Part shown: positions 21,151 through 31,960 of the stretch, in pieces
Numbering within the stretch: the first letter of the stretch is position 1
Layout: each line of letters begins with the position of its first letter
Origin: Chaenocephalus aceratus
Taxonomy: Eukaryota > Chordata > Actinopteri > Perciformes > Channichthyidae
DNA: 64,000 nt
Assembly (NCBI GenBank): GCA_023974075.1
Contig: CM043799.1
Coordinates: 2,533,449-2,597,448 of the forward strand
Direction: 5' to 3'
Made by a program: the position numbers and the translations under genes
Notes under the pieces: generated by a model
The model's database searches: none
Told to the model about the DNA's origin: nothing
Seen by the model: only the letters and a program-made list of their open reading frames with translations

Positions 21151-21420
21151 ATCAGAGGTGGAAGAAGTATTCAGATTATTTACCTAGGTAAAAATACGTG
21201 TTAGAAGTAAATGTCCTGCATTCAAAATTGTCAATTGCCCAAGTGAAAAGTATTATCATCTGAAAGTAAAATTAATCATTATGTTATTAGTATTAAATAC
21301 ATATAGTATTTTTTACAACTTATATTTAGAAATACTCCGTTGTAATTATTGATGCATAAATGTGTTCATCCATTCAATGTGGCATCTGCTATAATGGGGT
21401 TAATGTATGATATTACTTAA
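21151..21420 (+). repeat. dispersed fish repeat (GAGGTGGAAGAAGTATTCAG type)
   Basis: The head GAGGTGGAAGAAGTATTCAG and the following GTAAATGTCCTGCATTCAAA are hallmarks of a very common fish interspersed repeat of non-autonomous type (established knowledge). It is related in style to the ACTTTTACTCAAGTAC repeat at 32810-33440. Confidence 0.6.
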
Positions 21421-21569
21421 TAATACAATACATTATAATATATGATATGATCATTACATTTTAATTTTAATTGTATTAATTTTTTATTTCATAGTTTCTC
21501 ATTATTATTATTTTAATCGCTGATCTTATTTTTGATTTAGTTAATCTGTGTGAATCTGTGCTGTCCTGT
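21421..21569. other. AT-rich stretch
   Basis: Low-complexity AT-rich DNA with no feature, continuing up to the LINE tail. Confidence 0.4.
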
Positions 21570-21656
21570 TTTTCACTCTCACCCTGTTGCTGTTTGAAAC
21601 TACTGCATTTCCCCACAGGGATTAATAAAGGTCCATCTTATCTTATCTTAATGTAT
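21570..21656 (+). mobile_element. LINE 3' tail
   Basis: The sequence CACAGGGATTAATAAAGGTC followed by CATC(TTATC)n is the same 3' end type as the LINE at 3179-3974, here on the plus strand. Only the tail is present. Confidence 0.7.
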
Positions 21657-21820
21657 AAATTGATTTACTTTCGATCTACTGTACTGTGTAAAAACACCAC
21701 AATAATATTACAAAAAATATACTGCATATTAAAGAAAACTATTGTAAAGTTAAAAGTATGTAGTCAAAAATAAGAAGTGTAAACATTTACATTATAATTA
21801 TGATTATTTAATCTATAAGT

Positions 21821-22617
21821 AGGGCTGTCAGTCGATTAAAATATTTAATCGCGATTAATCGCATGATTGTCCATAGTTAATCGCGACATTTTGTATCTGT
21901 TCTAAATGTACCTTAGAGGGATATTTTTCATGTTTTGAATACTCTTATCAACATATGAGTGGACAAATATGCTTTAAGCAAATGTTTGTTTATTATCATT
22001 GGAACAATGACAAATATTCTCATGAATATTAAATACAACAACCTCTAAACATTACAAATATTTGTCTCAATTCAACCTGGAACCTCTCATACAATACAAT
22101 AATACAATACAAAGTGTGTGTGTGTGGTCGGCAAAAATGCCACTCCTCTGTTTTCATAACCGTCAAAGCATGAGACTGAAGTTCCCACTGTGGGTCAGAA
22201 TAATGCGCTGTGACCCAGAGGTTACTGAGTGAAGTCCAATAGTCTCCGGTGAGTCTTTCTTAAATCGTCCTCTACTTTCGCTTTTTGGACTTCATACAAG
22301 TTGTGTATTTTCTACACAATGGTGGCTCTAGAAGGCAATTCATAAGTGCAGTCATTGGATGCGACCCGAATTCTATCACGCAGCCCCTCATCCTCCACAA
22401 TGTGAATTGGCCTGCAAGCTGTCGCCACCCATTAAACGAAGTATGGTCTGCCACAAGCGGGCGGCAGGAGCGGGGCTGTCGGCATCAGCAGTGTGCTTGG
22501 ATTGTAGATGGTATTTTAAACTCGATGCGCTCTGAAACTACGGGGCGGCCGAGGACAAAATATGCACATGCGTTAATCGTGTTAAAATAATTATTAACGC
22601 GTTAACTTGAAAGCCCT
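21821..22617. mobile_element. hAT-type MITE
   Basis: Ends are AGGGCTGTCAGTCGATTAAA and, on the minus strand, AGGGCTTTCAAGTTAACG, with subterminal ATTAATCG repeats. The flanks CTATAAGT and AATATAAAG resemble each other only out of register. No reading frame of note. Confidence 0.75.
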
Positions 22618-23798
22618 AATATAAAGACTATATATTATTGAATTACAATTAAGATAATAAGATTAGTTACTTTATTTGATCTAGAATATTGATGTTTTTT
22701 CGTTATAGTAGCCTGTGAAAACCATAACAAATATGTGTTTAAATGCTCTTCAGCAAACACAACTGCAGAGCTGCAAATACACTGAAGACCAAAGTTCACC
22801 CATGTCTTTGTGTATTTGTGAATGAAGCGCCATCTCAATCCTGAACGCCCTCTCAGGAAATAGTGGGAGGGCTTTACATTTCCAGCCACTGGGATCCACT
22901 GGGTTTTTGGCTGGAATCCGTTGGGTGGAGTCCATTCTAGAGTGCTACATCTGTATGTCAGTAGACATCCCACTTGTGAATGTTGGAAGCTGTTATGTGT
23001 TTTAAAAACAGTAACTAAATAGGAATACCACACAATAGTTGCCTTTAGCTTAGCGGGGGTGACCGCCACAGCCATGTGACCGTGATTTAGTTCCTTAATA
23101 GCCTAACGTTAGCTTTTTATTAAGCTTCAAAAGTCTTGAAAGTGGTGTTGATATGTGAAGATTATCCTGCTAAACAAAACATTTGAGTTTGTTTTCTGCA
23201 ATATTTCAAATGGATGGAAAAATCCATTTGAAAAAAATCCCATTGCTTTTTGTTAAGGGGGCCTTTGCGATGCTAAATTCTGCCTTCGCTAACAAATATG
23301 TCATCACTGCACGACTCTATAAATGAATAATAAAGAGTTTAATATGGCAGATAATAAAACATTACATACACATATTACCTCTGTAATGATACAGAAAAGC
23401 TTATTATGCTGCTGAAATGTTTTCTTTCTGATAGCAGATACCAGATACACATGGCCAGGGTGAGCTTGTTTTCCACCTCAGTGCGGCCCTCACAGATGAC
23501 CTGCTACAGTCACAGGCTTTTTAAGGTATTCATACAAAATGTAGACCAACCCGTCCATATCTCATCACAGTATCTGACAGCACAGAGGAACAAGTGGAAC
23601 CACATAACACAATTTGCGTGGTCATGACCGGCTGTAGGCTAATGACAAATGGTAAAAGATACAATGAGCCATTTCTTAAATTTGTTATGTGTTTCTTAAA
23701 TGTGTTTTTTTTAGAGGTTTTGTGTTTTTTCTGTAATGCTGATGCCTCTTTTTTTACAATGTTGTGTCTTCTAACAACTGTTATTGAGACAGTTCAGG
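22618..23798. other. non-coding stretch with one dispersed repeat
   Basis: Apart from the repeat at 22960-23330, no gene, tail or terminal repeat was recognised. Confidence 0.4.
22960..23330 (+). repeat. dispersed repeat family (TATGTGAAGATTATCCTGCT)
   Basis: Shared landmarks with 27890-28160 and 39225-39480: a TAGCTTAGCG block, a TATGTGGAGATTATCC(T/G)GCTGAACAAAAC block, then AATCCCATTG and a GCACGACTCTAT-type end. It is non-coding and occurs three times in the window. Confidence 0.65.
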
Positions 23799-24708
23799 CA
23801 GGGGCGTCGGGTACTGTAGGCTAGGGAAGGCTAAGCCTTCCCAAATATTTTTGTCACTGCATCCTGGTAAAATTAAAATATAATGTATAATGTTTGTGTC
23901 TTTGACATTAGCGCTGCTATACAGCCACCAGTAAACTGTACTACGAAGCCAGTTCAACAGACCCTGGATATGTTTGAGTTATCTTAACTAATCCTAACAA
24001 ATGAGATCTCTCTAAGCGGTCCTACGACGCTGGTTATCAACTCGGTAAATCAACCCAGGGTTTCTCTGTCCGTCTGAAAGCGCGTTCACGTGAAAGGGGC
24101 GGGGTTAGCTACATTTGACCAATCACAAACAGGGATAAGCGTATTGTCAGCGCAGCGTCATACTTCATTAATGAAAAGTAAACTAATATGAAGAAGTTAC
24201 ACTTTAAACATCCATGATTTAAACACATAATCCAGGATGAAAGCCACATTGTTTCACCTGCAAAGTGAATACAGAACAGCTGGTAAAAAAAATAATAAAC
24301 TACCGAGTGTTTGAATTCGTACATTAACAGTCTATGATATCACTGCCCCGTCTAAGACATGGGTGGATCTGACTTTAATTACATTCGAGTTGAGTGTTTC
24401 GTCAAATTAAAATAATACTTCTGCATACAGTATGTGACAGTGTAAGTCTTGCACGGCCAGATACGGCTGGAGAAGCTGACTCAGATCAGGAAATATGATA
24501 TATTATGATATTATATGATCGATGATGTGATTGATGATGTGATATGAATGATAAGTGCGACACGTTGGCGTCTTCTCTGCATACGGCAGTTTAAACTGTA
24601 TTTCCTTTCTCCTGTAATATGACTTGATACATTTAAACGCCGCACACTGAGCTCTGATTGGTCAGCAGGCGGTGCTTTCACTGAGTTGATCTCTTATCTA
24701 TAGCCGCC
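23799..24708. mobile_element. second copy of the 14645 hAT family, uninterrupted
   Basis: Starts CAGGGGCGTCGGGTACTG with the GGGAAGGCTAAGCC block and follows 14645-17299 base for base in most parts, but lacks the 1.7 kb nested element. The right end is eroded: the sequence ends CTATAGCCGCC at 24708. The flanks AGTTCAGG (23791-23798) and GGTTCAGG (24709-24716) are a plausible 8 bp duplication with one change. Confidence 0.8.
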
Positions 24709-24716
24709 GGTTCAGG

Positions 24717-26279
24717 TCATATTGTTTTAGTGGTGTTTTTTTTATGAGATTTCTTTAGATGGTAGAAGTTTTACAATGGAGGTTTAGATCAATTACAAGC
24801 TGTTTCAAGCGGGTAAGCATGTTTTCATGCAAAGTGCAATCAACATTTCTAAATTAGTTTGGGGAAACTCAAGATAAATCTGCACATTCCCATCACATGC
24901 TAAGGTAATTAGCAACACATAAGATAGTTCTCTAAATAATCAGTGTGTGCAAACTAACTTAATACGCTAGTTTCCCAAGAGGCCAGTTATACAGTAAAGC
25001 CATGCTGGTCTTAACACATCAGAGCAGAGAATGTTGAGTTGAGCAGTTGAGATTGGCCATAACTGGCAAGTACAACAAGTATATCTCGTAATAATTAATT
25101 AAATGTTATATTCTCTCAAGATATCAGGTGATGTTGTGGTGCTGAAGATAATTATCCTTAGGTCTTTATGTTAAGATATTTATTTTTACTCCGTTCACTT
25201 TTGTCCAACTATGTGAGCAATGTGGAGACTGGTAACATTCTTCACATGAATACATGAAACACACACCAACTTCTTTGCAATGGATTTACTGTAACGCACT
25301 TGAAAGATAAGCGCCCACCTAGTGTTTGGAAAACATGGAATAAATCATTTTTCTTTTGAAGATATTTTCTTATCTTATATTTCATTAGGATGGACCTGAT
25401 TTATATATAATTGATTAAATCCACTCGTACCCCCTTTTTCACTGAATTGAGTTCTAGACAATGTTTGGCAACATAGCGACTTCAATATGGGATTGTCTTA
25501 TTTGAAGTTTCTCTTGCAGTATATTACATGGATGATGTTAGCCTAGCCACCAAAGCCAGTCTGACAATCGATAACAAGATTGAGAGCCAACAAACTAAAT
25601 AATAGTTGTATTATCTTTGTCGTATTTGGAAGAATGGAATCCCTACAAACATTAGAGAAGGTAGCCACAATGATAGCATGCGGGTTGCAACTCAAACTTT
25701 GAGGAATACAAAATAATAAGTCACACGTATGCTTGTTTAATGTTGTGTGACTTTTATGTATATATGTTTGTGGTTGAGTATTTGCCACTTTGCAATCTTG
25801 CCGCCAACTTTCTACTCTCTCCATGGACTATAGTTGCTCCAACCCAGCCTCTGACTTATGGCTGGCTCTTGGTTCTTTGAGCGCAACTAGTTGGCGATTG
25901 GGCACCGCCTCCAAATTGGTCCTGGAACTGCCTCGGTGAAAGAGGGGTATCTGACGGACCATGAAGTACGGAAGCCTGTTAGCCATTGATAAAGATAGAA
26001 TAAAGTCAAGATTAGAAAACAGTTGTCAATGCTAGCAGTGGAGCTCTAGGGAAAATTCAGGAGGGGTGGGGGGGGGGGGTCCAGACTAAGATATTCTGGC
26101 AAATATTCTATGGATTGACCTGCAGTAGTGATCATCTGACTGTATCTTCCTCCAGTAGCACCATGAGATTGACATTTTTGGTTTTGATATACACATTGAT
26201 TGCAATAAACTTTGGTCAAGATATTCATGTTCTCTGCACGATTATTTCGAATAACCATTGTGATTGCGAGGTTTCATAA
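24717..26279. other. no recognised feature
   Basis: Intergenic DNA downstream of gabrr2. Short accidental reading frames, a run of G near 26067-26080, no tail, terminal repeat or exon I can support. Confidence 0.4.
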
Positions 26280-26520
26280 AGCGCCATGATCATTAAGATT
26301 AAATTCTTCCTGTACTTTGGTTTATGACCAAACTCCAGCAAAACATTCCCATCAGCCTCAGCTGTATGTATGTATGTTTGTATGCTAAACTAAGATGGTG
26401 AACATGGTAAACAGTACCTGCTAAACATGATTAGAATGTTAGCAGGTTAGCATTTAGCTAAAAGCACCGCTAAATACAGGGTCAGAGAGATGCTAACAGT
26501 GCTAACCTCTCAATCTGATT
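26280..26520 (+). repeat. dispersed GCTAAC-rich fish repeat
   Basis: Characteristic strings are CATTCCCATCAGCCTCAGCT, AACTAAGATGGTGAACATGG and GTTAGCATTTAGCTAAAAGC, all parts of a common fish interspersed repeat. A related TGCTAACAGTGCTAA stretch is at 52545-52585. Confidence 0.65.
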
Positions 26521-27123
26521 GATTCGTCAGAATGAATTGATAACTGAATGACAGGCTTGGAGAATATATTCCAAATCTGTTATCTTGACATATTAAAAAT
26601 GAAATTTGAATCACTGCTTGAAATTAAATCATGACTGATAAAGAATGGGCCTTAAAAACCTTTTGATCATGGTGATTCCCGCGTTGACAATCAAAAATTG
26701 ACAAATACATATTAATACACAGATCCATCAACTAAGTAGCTTACATAATCACATCGTCTTATCGCTCCATGCTAGGAGTCAAATACAAAGTTGGCATCAT
26801 CTCATGAACAGAAGAAATGAGGACGAAGAGCTTTTAAACAGCAGTCGAAAGTTCATGAAGCTTGAAAATGATTTGTGTAAAAAGAAAACGTCATTCAAAT
26901 GACAATTTGTCTTTGTTTTATAGTTATATAGTGAACATTCAATTGCTGCATGAGAAAACATATCAAGAGTGTTCAATGAATCCCAAAGTGTTCATGATGA
27001 ATCTTTGCAGAACGTGCACTTCAGACACACAGTACAACAGCACTCCCCAATAATCCCATTCTGAGCAGTTTTACTGTCTGAGTTCTTCCTCCTGCCCTAC
27101 AGTATGTCCAGACTGAGTGTCTC
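26521..27123 (-). other. probable gabrr2 3' UTR and flank
   Basis: This stretch lies just downstream of the gabrr2 stop codon in gene orientation. It has no coding sequence. I could not place a polyadenylation site with confidence, so the 3' end of the transcript is undefined here. Confidence 0.4.
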
Positions 27124-27459
27124 TCAGCAGTACACAGACCAATAGATAAGGTTGAAGAAGATGTATGACCCAGGGAAAATCATCCGTGAGTATTTGTCAA
27201 TGGCGTGTGTGTTCTGGATGATGTTAAGCTTCCGCAGGCTCTTCTTCTTCTTGGCGGTGGTGGACTCGCTGCTCACTGAGAGACGCACCACCATGTGTTC
27301 GGGTTTCTCGGGAACCTCGTGCAGCTCTTCCTGCTCCTCCTCCGGCACCATGGGCTCCTCAGTGTAGCCGGCCAGGCTGTTGGTGTCTGCCTCACTGTAG
27401 GTACCGTCCAGCATGGCCATGGTCCGCGTCCCGGAGATCCCACAGGTGCAGGGGAGTGA
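27124..27459 (-). CDS. gabrr2: GABA-A receptor rho subunit, terminal coding exon
   Basis: This is the last exon of a pentameric GABA-gated chloride channel subunit. It follows a clean acceptor (TTTTCTTTTCCTGCCAG) at 27460 and encodes 111 residues and TGA. It contains most of the cytoplasmic M3-M4 loop (SLPCTCGISGTRTMAMLDGT..., acidic EEEQEE run, a KKKK basic run), then HAIDKYSRMIFPGSYIFFNL, the M4 membrane segment, and a short WSVYC end. The MLDGTYSEADTNSLAGY part of the loop is like rho-2 rather than rho-1. Phase 0 start fits the exon at 43879. The frame is intact. Confidence 0.93.
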   Translation of the reverse strand, partial: SLPCTCGISGTRTMAMLDGTYSEADTNSLAGYTEEPMVPEEEQEELHEVPEKPEHMVVRLSVSSESTTAKKKKSLRKLNIIQNTHAIDKYSRMIFPGSYIFFNLIYWSVYC

Positions 27460-27779
27460 CTGGCAGGAAAAGAAAATACAGTTATCAAGGGATAACACCA
27501 ACATTAATGGAGACTATCAGGCCACCTGAGCCTAAAGTGTTTAAATAAGAATTTAAATGTCCTCATGTGTCCTTACCTGTGGTATGTTATCTGTGATAAT
27601 GATTTTTTTGTCGTGTTTTTTTATGGGCACTACTAGAGAGTTAAAGGAATGAGTCCTGAAAACCGGAAATTAGTTAGCATTTCACCAGTTCTTTGGTCTC
27701 ATAAATGTTTTTTTTATTCCTGAAAGAATTTCTGTGGTTAACACAAGCTCAAAACATGTTCACTTTTTGTTCTACAACA

Positions 27780-28165
27780 TAAAATACATCAGGTTATATA
27801 CCACACTGGTGAATGTCCGTAGCTTCCATATGACTTAAAAACAGTGGTTGCTAAATGAGACTACTAAACATCATCATGCCAAACATTAGCCACCTTTAGC
27901 TTAGCGGTGGTAAAGTTAAGTAATGTGACTCAAAGTTTGTTAGCTTTGTACTTCGGGCGATTGCATTAACGCTTCAAAAATCATAAAGTAGTGTTAATAT
28001 GTGGAGATTATCCTGCTGAACAAAACATGTAAGTATCAGAAACTTGTGATTCCCACATATCCGTTTTTCTGCAATATTCCCAAATACAAAGTAAAATCCC
28101 ATTGGTTGTTGTCGAGAAAGCCCAAGCGATGCTCATCACTGCACCACTCTATGATAGTGATTGTT
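27780..28165 (+). repeat. dispersed repeat copy, as at 22960-23330
   Basis: Same family as 22960-23330: TAGCTTAGCGGTGGTAA, then TATGTGGAGATTATCCTGCT and AACAAAACATG, ending with GCACCACTCTATGATAG. Confidence 0.65.
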
Positions 28166-28186
28166 CATGTTTTTGTTGCTAAGGCT

Positions 28187-28611
28187 AGGGCTGCTCGATT
28201 ATGGCAAAAATCATAATCACGATTATTTTGGTCAATAATTGATATCACGATTATTAAATACGATTATTCATTGACTTTGAAAACATCCATTTATTGAACT
28301 TTAAAACAAATACAAATAATAATAATATGAACAGTATATTTTTAACTGTTGATTACCCTGAACATATAATTCAACTGAAAAACCAATAAAAAAAAAAATA
28401 AAATAAATGATACATTTATATTTAAATAAATAATATCAACATAATAAATACCAATAAACAAGATCAAAAAATATTTTGGAGTGCACTTCCACAACCTACT
28501 AAACATATATAAATATGATGAATTAAAATAAATTAGATATGATAAGTTAAAATTAATTAGACTGAAATAAATGTGATCAAATATGTTGCAGTGCACTGTC
28601 ACAACCTTAAG
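28187..28611. mobile_element. hAT-type element, left end only
   Basis: Starts AGGGCTGCTCGATTATGGC with alternating CGATTATT subterminal repeats, a familiar hAT MITE end. A direct repeat of about 35 bases occurs inside (28465-28500 and 28575-28610: GATCAAA..GTGCAC..CCACAACC). The right end is lost where L2 sequence begins. Confidence 0.65.
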
Positions 28612-28700
28612 AGAGACGGCATTCATCCTACTTTGGAAGGTGCAGATCTCATTCCGGCAAACATTTCAGGGCTTTGTGGACTTAATCCATGACACACTGG
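28612..28700 (+). pseudogene. L2 ORF1 SGNH/GDSL esterase end
   Basis: The frame reads LKRDGIHPTLEGADLIPANI before a stop. The D-x-x-H-P arrangement is the last catalytic block of SGNH/GDSL esterases, which are known in ORF1 of CR1/L2-clade LINEs. Only this final block remains. Confidence 0.6.
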
Positions 28701-29004
28701 AGTTGAGACCAGGAGGAGGAGTCGCAGTCTTACACGCTTCTCTGCGCTCTCTCCTAGGCAGTCATCCATAGGAATCCCTAACCCAATAAAATACCCAATA
28801 TTAACGGTGTGTGTGTCTGCCCAAGGACAATTTAAGGTAAAACCTAATAGAGGTGTTATTATGCACTTTTATTAGGTGCATAATAACCTAATAAAAGTAA
28901 ATGTAACAACTACTACAGTGCAACAAAACAGGAAGATTAAATGAGGTCTCTTAAACATAAGATTTCTAGCATCTAAAGCAATATTGGTAAATGATTTAAT
29001 ATCA

Positions 29005-30115
29005 GATTATAATATTGATATATGCTGTCTCACTGAAACTTGGTTGAGACATGAATAATATGTCAGCATAAATGAGGCCACTCCACCCAGCCATATCAAT
29101 ACTCATATTGCCCGAGGCACGGGCCGAGGAGGTGGAGTTGCAGCAATCTTTGACTCAAGTTTACTTATCAATACTAAACCAAAATTAAATTATACCTCCT
29201 TTGAAAGTCTCGTTTTTAGTCTTACGCATCCGACCTGGAAAACTTTGCAGCCAATCTTATTTGTTACAGTGTACCGTGCACCAGGTCCTTATTCAGAATT
29301 CTTATCAGAATTCTCTGAGTTTTTATCAACTTTGGTACTTAAAACAGATAAAGTAATGATCGTAGGTGACTTTAATATTCATGTTGACGATGATAAAAAT
29401 AGCCTTACTGTTGCATTTAACTCTATATTAGATTATGTTGGTTTCTGTCAGAGTGTAAATAAACCAACCCACTGCTATAATCACACTCTCGACCTTGTTC
29501 TGACTTATGGTATTGAAACTGAGCAACTATTAGTCGAACAGCATAATCCTGCTTTATCCGACCATTTCTTAGTAACTTTTGAAGTACTGTTACGAGACTA
29601 CAAAGCATTAGTCAAAAGCTCTTGCAGCAGAAACCTATCTGTTAGTGCTATAGCCACATTTAAGGAAGAGATTCCACCAATACTTAACTCGATAGCATGT
29701 CTGCATGTAAGGAAGGAAACTTATACAAAATGTACACCACCCCAAATTGATCATGTTGCTGATAGTGCTACAGATGCGCTGCGAATAAAATGAGACTCTG
29801 TTGCTCCTTTGAAAAAGAAGAAAATAAAACAACATAGATTAGCTCCATGGCATAATGCCGAAACCCGCAAAATAAAGCAAAAGTCGAGACAACTTGAAAG
29901 GATATGGCGTTCCACTAAACTTGAAGAATCTCGTTTAATTTGGCATATTACTCTCAATGAATATAAGAAAGCACTGCGTAAAGCGAGAGCAGCCTACTAC
30001 TCTTCATTAATAGATGAGAATAAGAATAATGTAAGATTTCTTTTCAGCACTGTAGCCAGGCTGACAGAGAGCCACAGCTCCATTGAGCCTTCTATTCCCA
30101 TAGCACCCAGTAGTA
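29005..30115 (+). pseudogene. L2 ORF2 apurinic endonuclease region
   Basis: From 29005: NIDICCLTETWL (metal-binding glutamate), GGGVAAIFDSS, then in the longest open part (29245-29793) FVTVYRAPGPYSEFL, KVMIVGDFNIHVDDD (catalytic GDFN) and NPALSDHFLVTFEV (SDH). All endonuclease motifs are in order, but stops interrupt the 5' part and again at 29791. The following open frame 29809-30129 is the lysine-rich linker (AETRKIKQKSRQLERIW). Confidence 0.85.
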
Positions 30116-30529
30116 ATGATTATAGTTAAGTTGCTTCAGCTGATTCAAAATGCTGCGGCTCGTGTACTAACCGGAGTTAGGAAAAGAGACCACATTACTC
30201 CTGTTCTGGCTGCCTTACACTGGCTCCCTATAGAACACAGGATAGAATTTAAAATTCTTCTTCTCGCCTACAAAGCCCTTAATGGGCAGGCGCCATCTTA
30301 CCTTAAAGAACTCATTATACCCTACTGTCCGACTAGGGCATTGCGTTCCAAGAATGCAGGGTTGTTGGTTGTTCCTAGAGTCTCTAAAAGTACAATGGGA
30401 GCCAGAGCCTTTTCTTATCAAGCTCCACATTTGTGGAATCAGCTTCCAGTTTGTGTTCGGGCGGCAGACACCCTATCCGTTTTTAAGAGTGCGCTTAAGA
30501 CCTTCCTTTTTGATAAAGCTTATAGTTAG
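30116..30529 (+). pseudogene. L2 ORF2 C-terminal region
   Basis: Open frame giving LLQLIQNAAARVLTGVRKRD, HITPVLAALHWLPIEHRIEF, then APHLWNQLPVCVRAADTLSV and LKTFLFDKAYS, the conserved post-RT region of L2. It aligns with residues of the same region in the L2 at 48340-49561. It starts immediately after the deletion junction. Confidence 0.88.
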
Positions 30530-30654
30530 AGCTGATTAGATTCAGCCCCTAGTTTTGCTGATATAGGCTTAGTTTGTCGGGGGACATCTTACTTCTTCCT
30601 TCTCTCTGTCTATACCTGTGTACTCTCATGTTCCCATTAACCCAGCTAGCCGCT

Positions 30655-31400
30655 AGTCCCTACTCAAGTCCCTACTCAAGTCCCTTCTCTAGTCCCTTCC
30701 CAAGTCCCTTCTCTAGTCCCTCCTCTAGTCCCAGCTCCAGTCCCTGCTCAAGTCCCTTCTCTAGTCCCTTCTCAAGTCCCTCCTCTAGTCCCTTCCCAAG
30801 TCCCTTCTCTAGTCCCTTCTCTAGTCCCTTCTCTAGTCCCCACTCAATTCCCTTCTCAATTCCCTTCTCAAGTCCCTTCTCTAGTCCCTTCTCTAGTCCT
30901 CTCTAGTCCCTTCTCAAGTCCCCTCTTTAGTCCCATCTCAAATCCCTTCTCCAGTCCCTGCTCAAGTCCCTACTCAAGTCCCTACTCAAGTCCCTCCTCT
31001 AGTCCCTTCCCTAGTCCCTCCTCTAGTCCCTGCTCAAGTCCCCACTCAATTCCCTTCTCAAGTCCCTTCTCTAGTCCCTTCTCTAGTCCCTTCCCAAGTC
31101 CCTTCTCAAGTCCCCTCTTTAGTCCCATCTCAAATCCCTTCTCCAGTCCCTACTCAAGTCCCTTCTCAAGTCCCTCCTCTAGTCCATTCCCAAGTCCCTT
31201 CTCTAGTCCCTTCTCAAGTCCCCTCTTTATTCCCATCTCAAGTCCCTTCTGTAGTCCCTACTCAAGTCCCTTCTCTAGTCTCTTCTCAAGTACCTTCTCA
31301 AGTCCTTATTCAAGTCCCTTCCAAGTCCCTTCTCAATCCTTATTCAAGTCCCTTTCCAAGTCCCTTCTCAAATCCTTTCTCATTTCCCTTCTCTCTTCTC
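30655..31400 (+). repeat. minisatellite of ~11-bp units, AGTCCCTTCTC
   Basis: About 65-70 imperfect tandem units of (C/A)AAGTCCCTTCT or CTAGTCCCTTCT alternate over 750 bases, directly after the L2 3' UTR. The unit resembles the beginning of the array, GCCGCTAGTCCCTACTCAAG. Higher-order repetition is visible: the block around 30905-30960 recurs near 31100-31160 and 31205-31250. Confidence 0.92.
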
Positions 31401-31413
31401 AAGTCCCAACCCC

Positions 31414-31960
31414 ATGTCTCGTTGGGGGTCCCGCCGACTGCTGTTTTGTCGGGGGCCCTGCCAGCCCCATGTCCTGTTCCGTTGGGGGTCCCGCCGTCAC
31501 CCCGTCCTCCGGAGCTGTCCCGGCACTGCCTTCCTGCCCGTCCTCTGGAGCTGTCCCGTCGCCGCCTTCTTGCCCGTCATTGTGCCCGGCCCACCGAGTT
31601 CCCCAGCCGCGGCCTTCGCCCTCGAGCCCGGCCCCCTGAGTTCCCCAGCCGCGGCCTTCGCCCTCGTGTCCGGCCCCCTAATTTACCCCGACGAGGCCTT
31701 CACCCCTGTCTTCGGCCCCCTGAGTTTCCCCGCCGCGGACTTCCCTGCTCTGTTGCTGTTCCCCCGGGCCCTCCGCACGAGTCCCCCTTCTTGGCCTCTA
31801 CCTTGCCCCCGGGGCCGTCCGCCCGAGTCAACCTTCTCGGCCTCTGCTTTGCACCCGGGCTGTCCGCCCGAGTCCCCCTTCTCGGCCTCAGCTTTGCCCC
31901 CGGGCTGTCCGCCCGAGTCCCCCTTCTCGGCTTCTCCTTTGCCCCCGGACTGTCTATCCT
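31414..31960 (+). repeat. GC-rich proline-coding-like tandem repeats
   Basis: A very GC-rich block follows the minisatellite. Units of about 51-54 bases (CGCCCGAGTCCCCCTTCTCG...) repeat at least three times at 31800-31950; another unit with TTCCCCAGCCGCGGCCTTCG repeats at 31595-31670. Two overlapping frames stay open through it for about 180-195 residues, giving proline/arginine/leucine-rich text. That is expected from repeats without stops, so I do not call a gene. A short CCTAACCCTAACCCTA run ends it. Confidence 0.75.

Larger units (their letters stand above)
28612..30600 (+). mobile_element. L2-type LINE with internal deletion
   Basis: In order: end of ORF1 (28612-28700), start of ORF2 endonuclease (about 29000-29790), a spacer region (29809-30115), and a jump straight to the C-terminal region (30116-30529), then 3' UTR. 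The whole reverse transcriptase catalytic core is missing, joined at about 30115. It lies antisense to gabrr2. Confidence 0.85.

Noticed and set aside
21821..22617. Exact 8 bp target duplication for this MITE
   Set aside because: The flanks look alike only when shifted by one or two bases, so I did not claim it.
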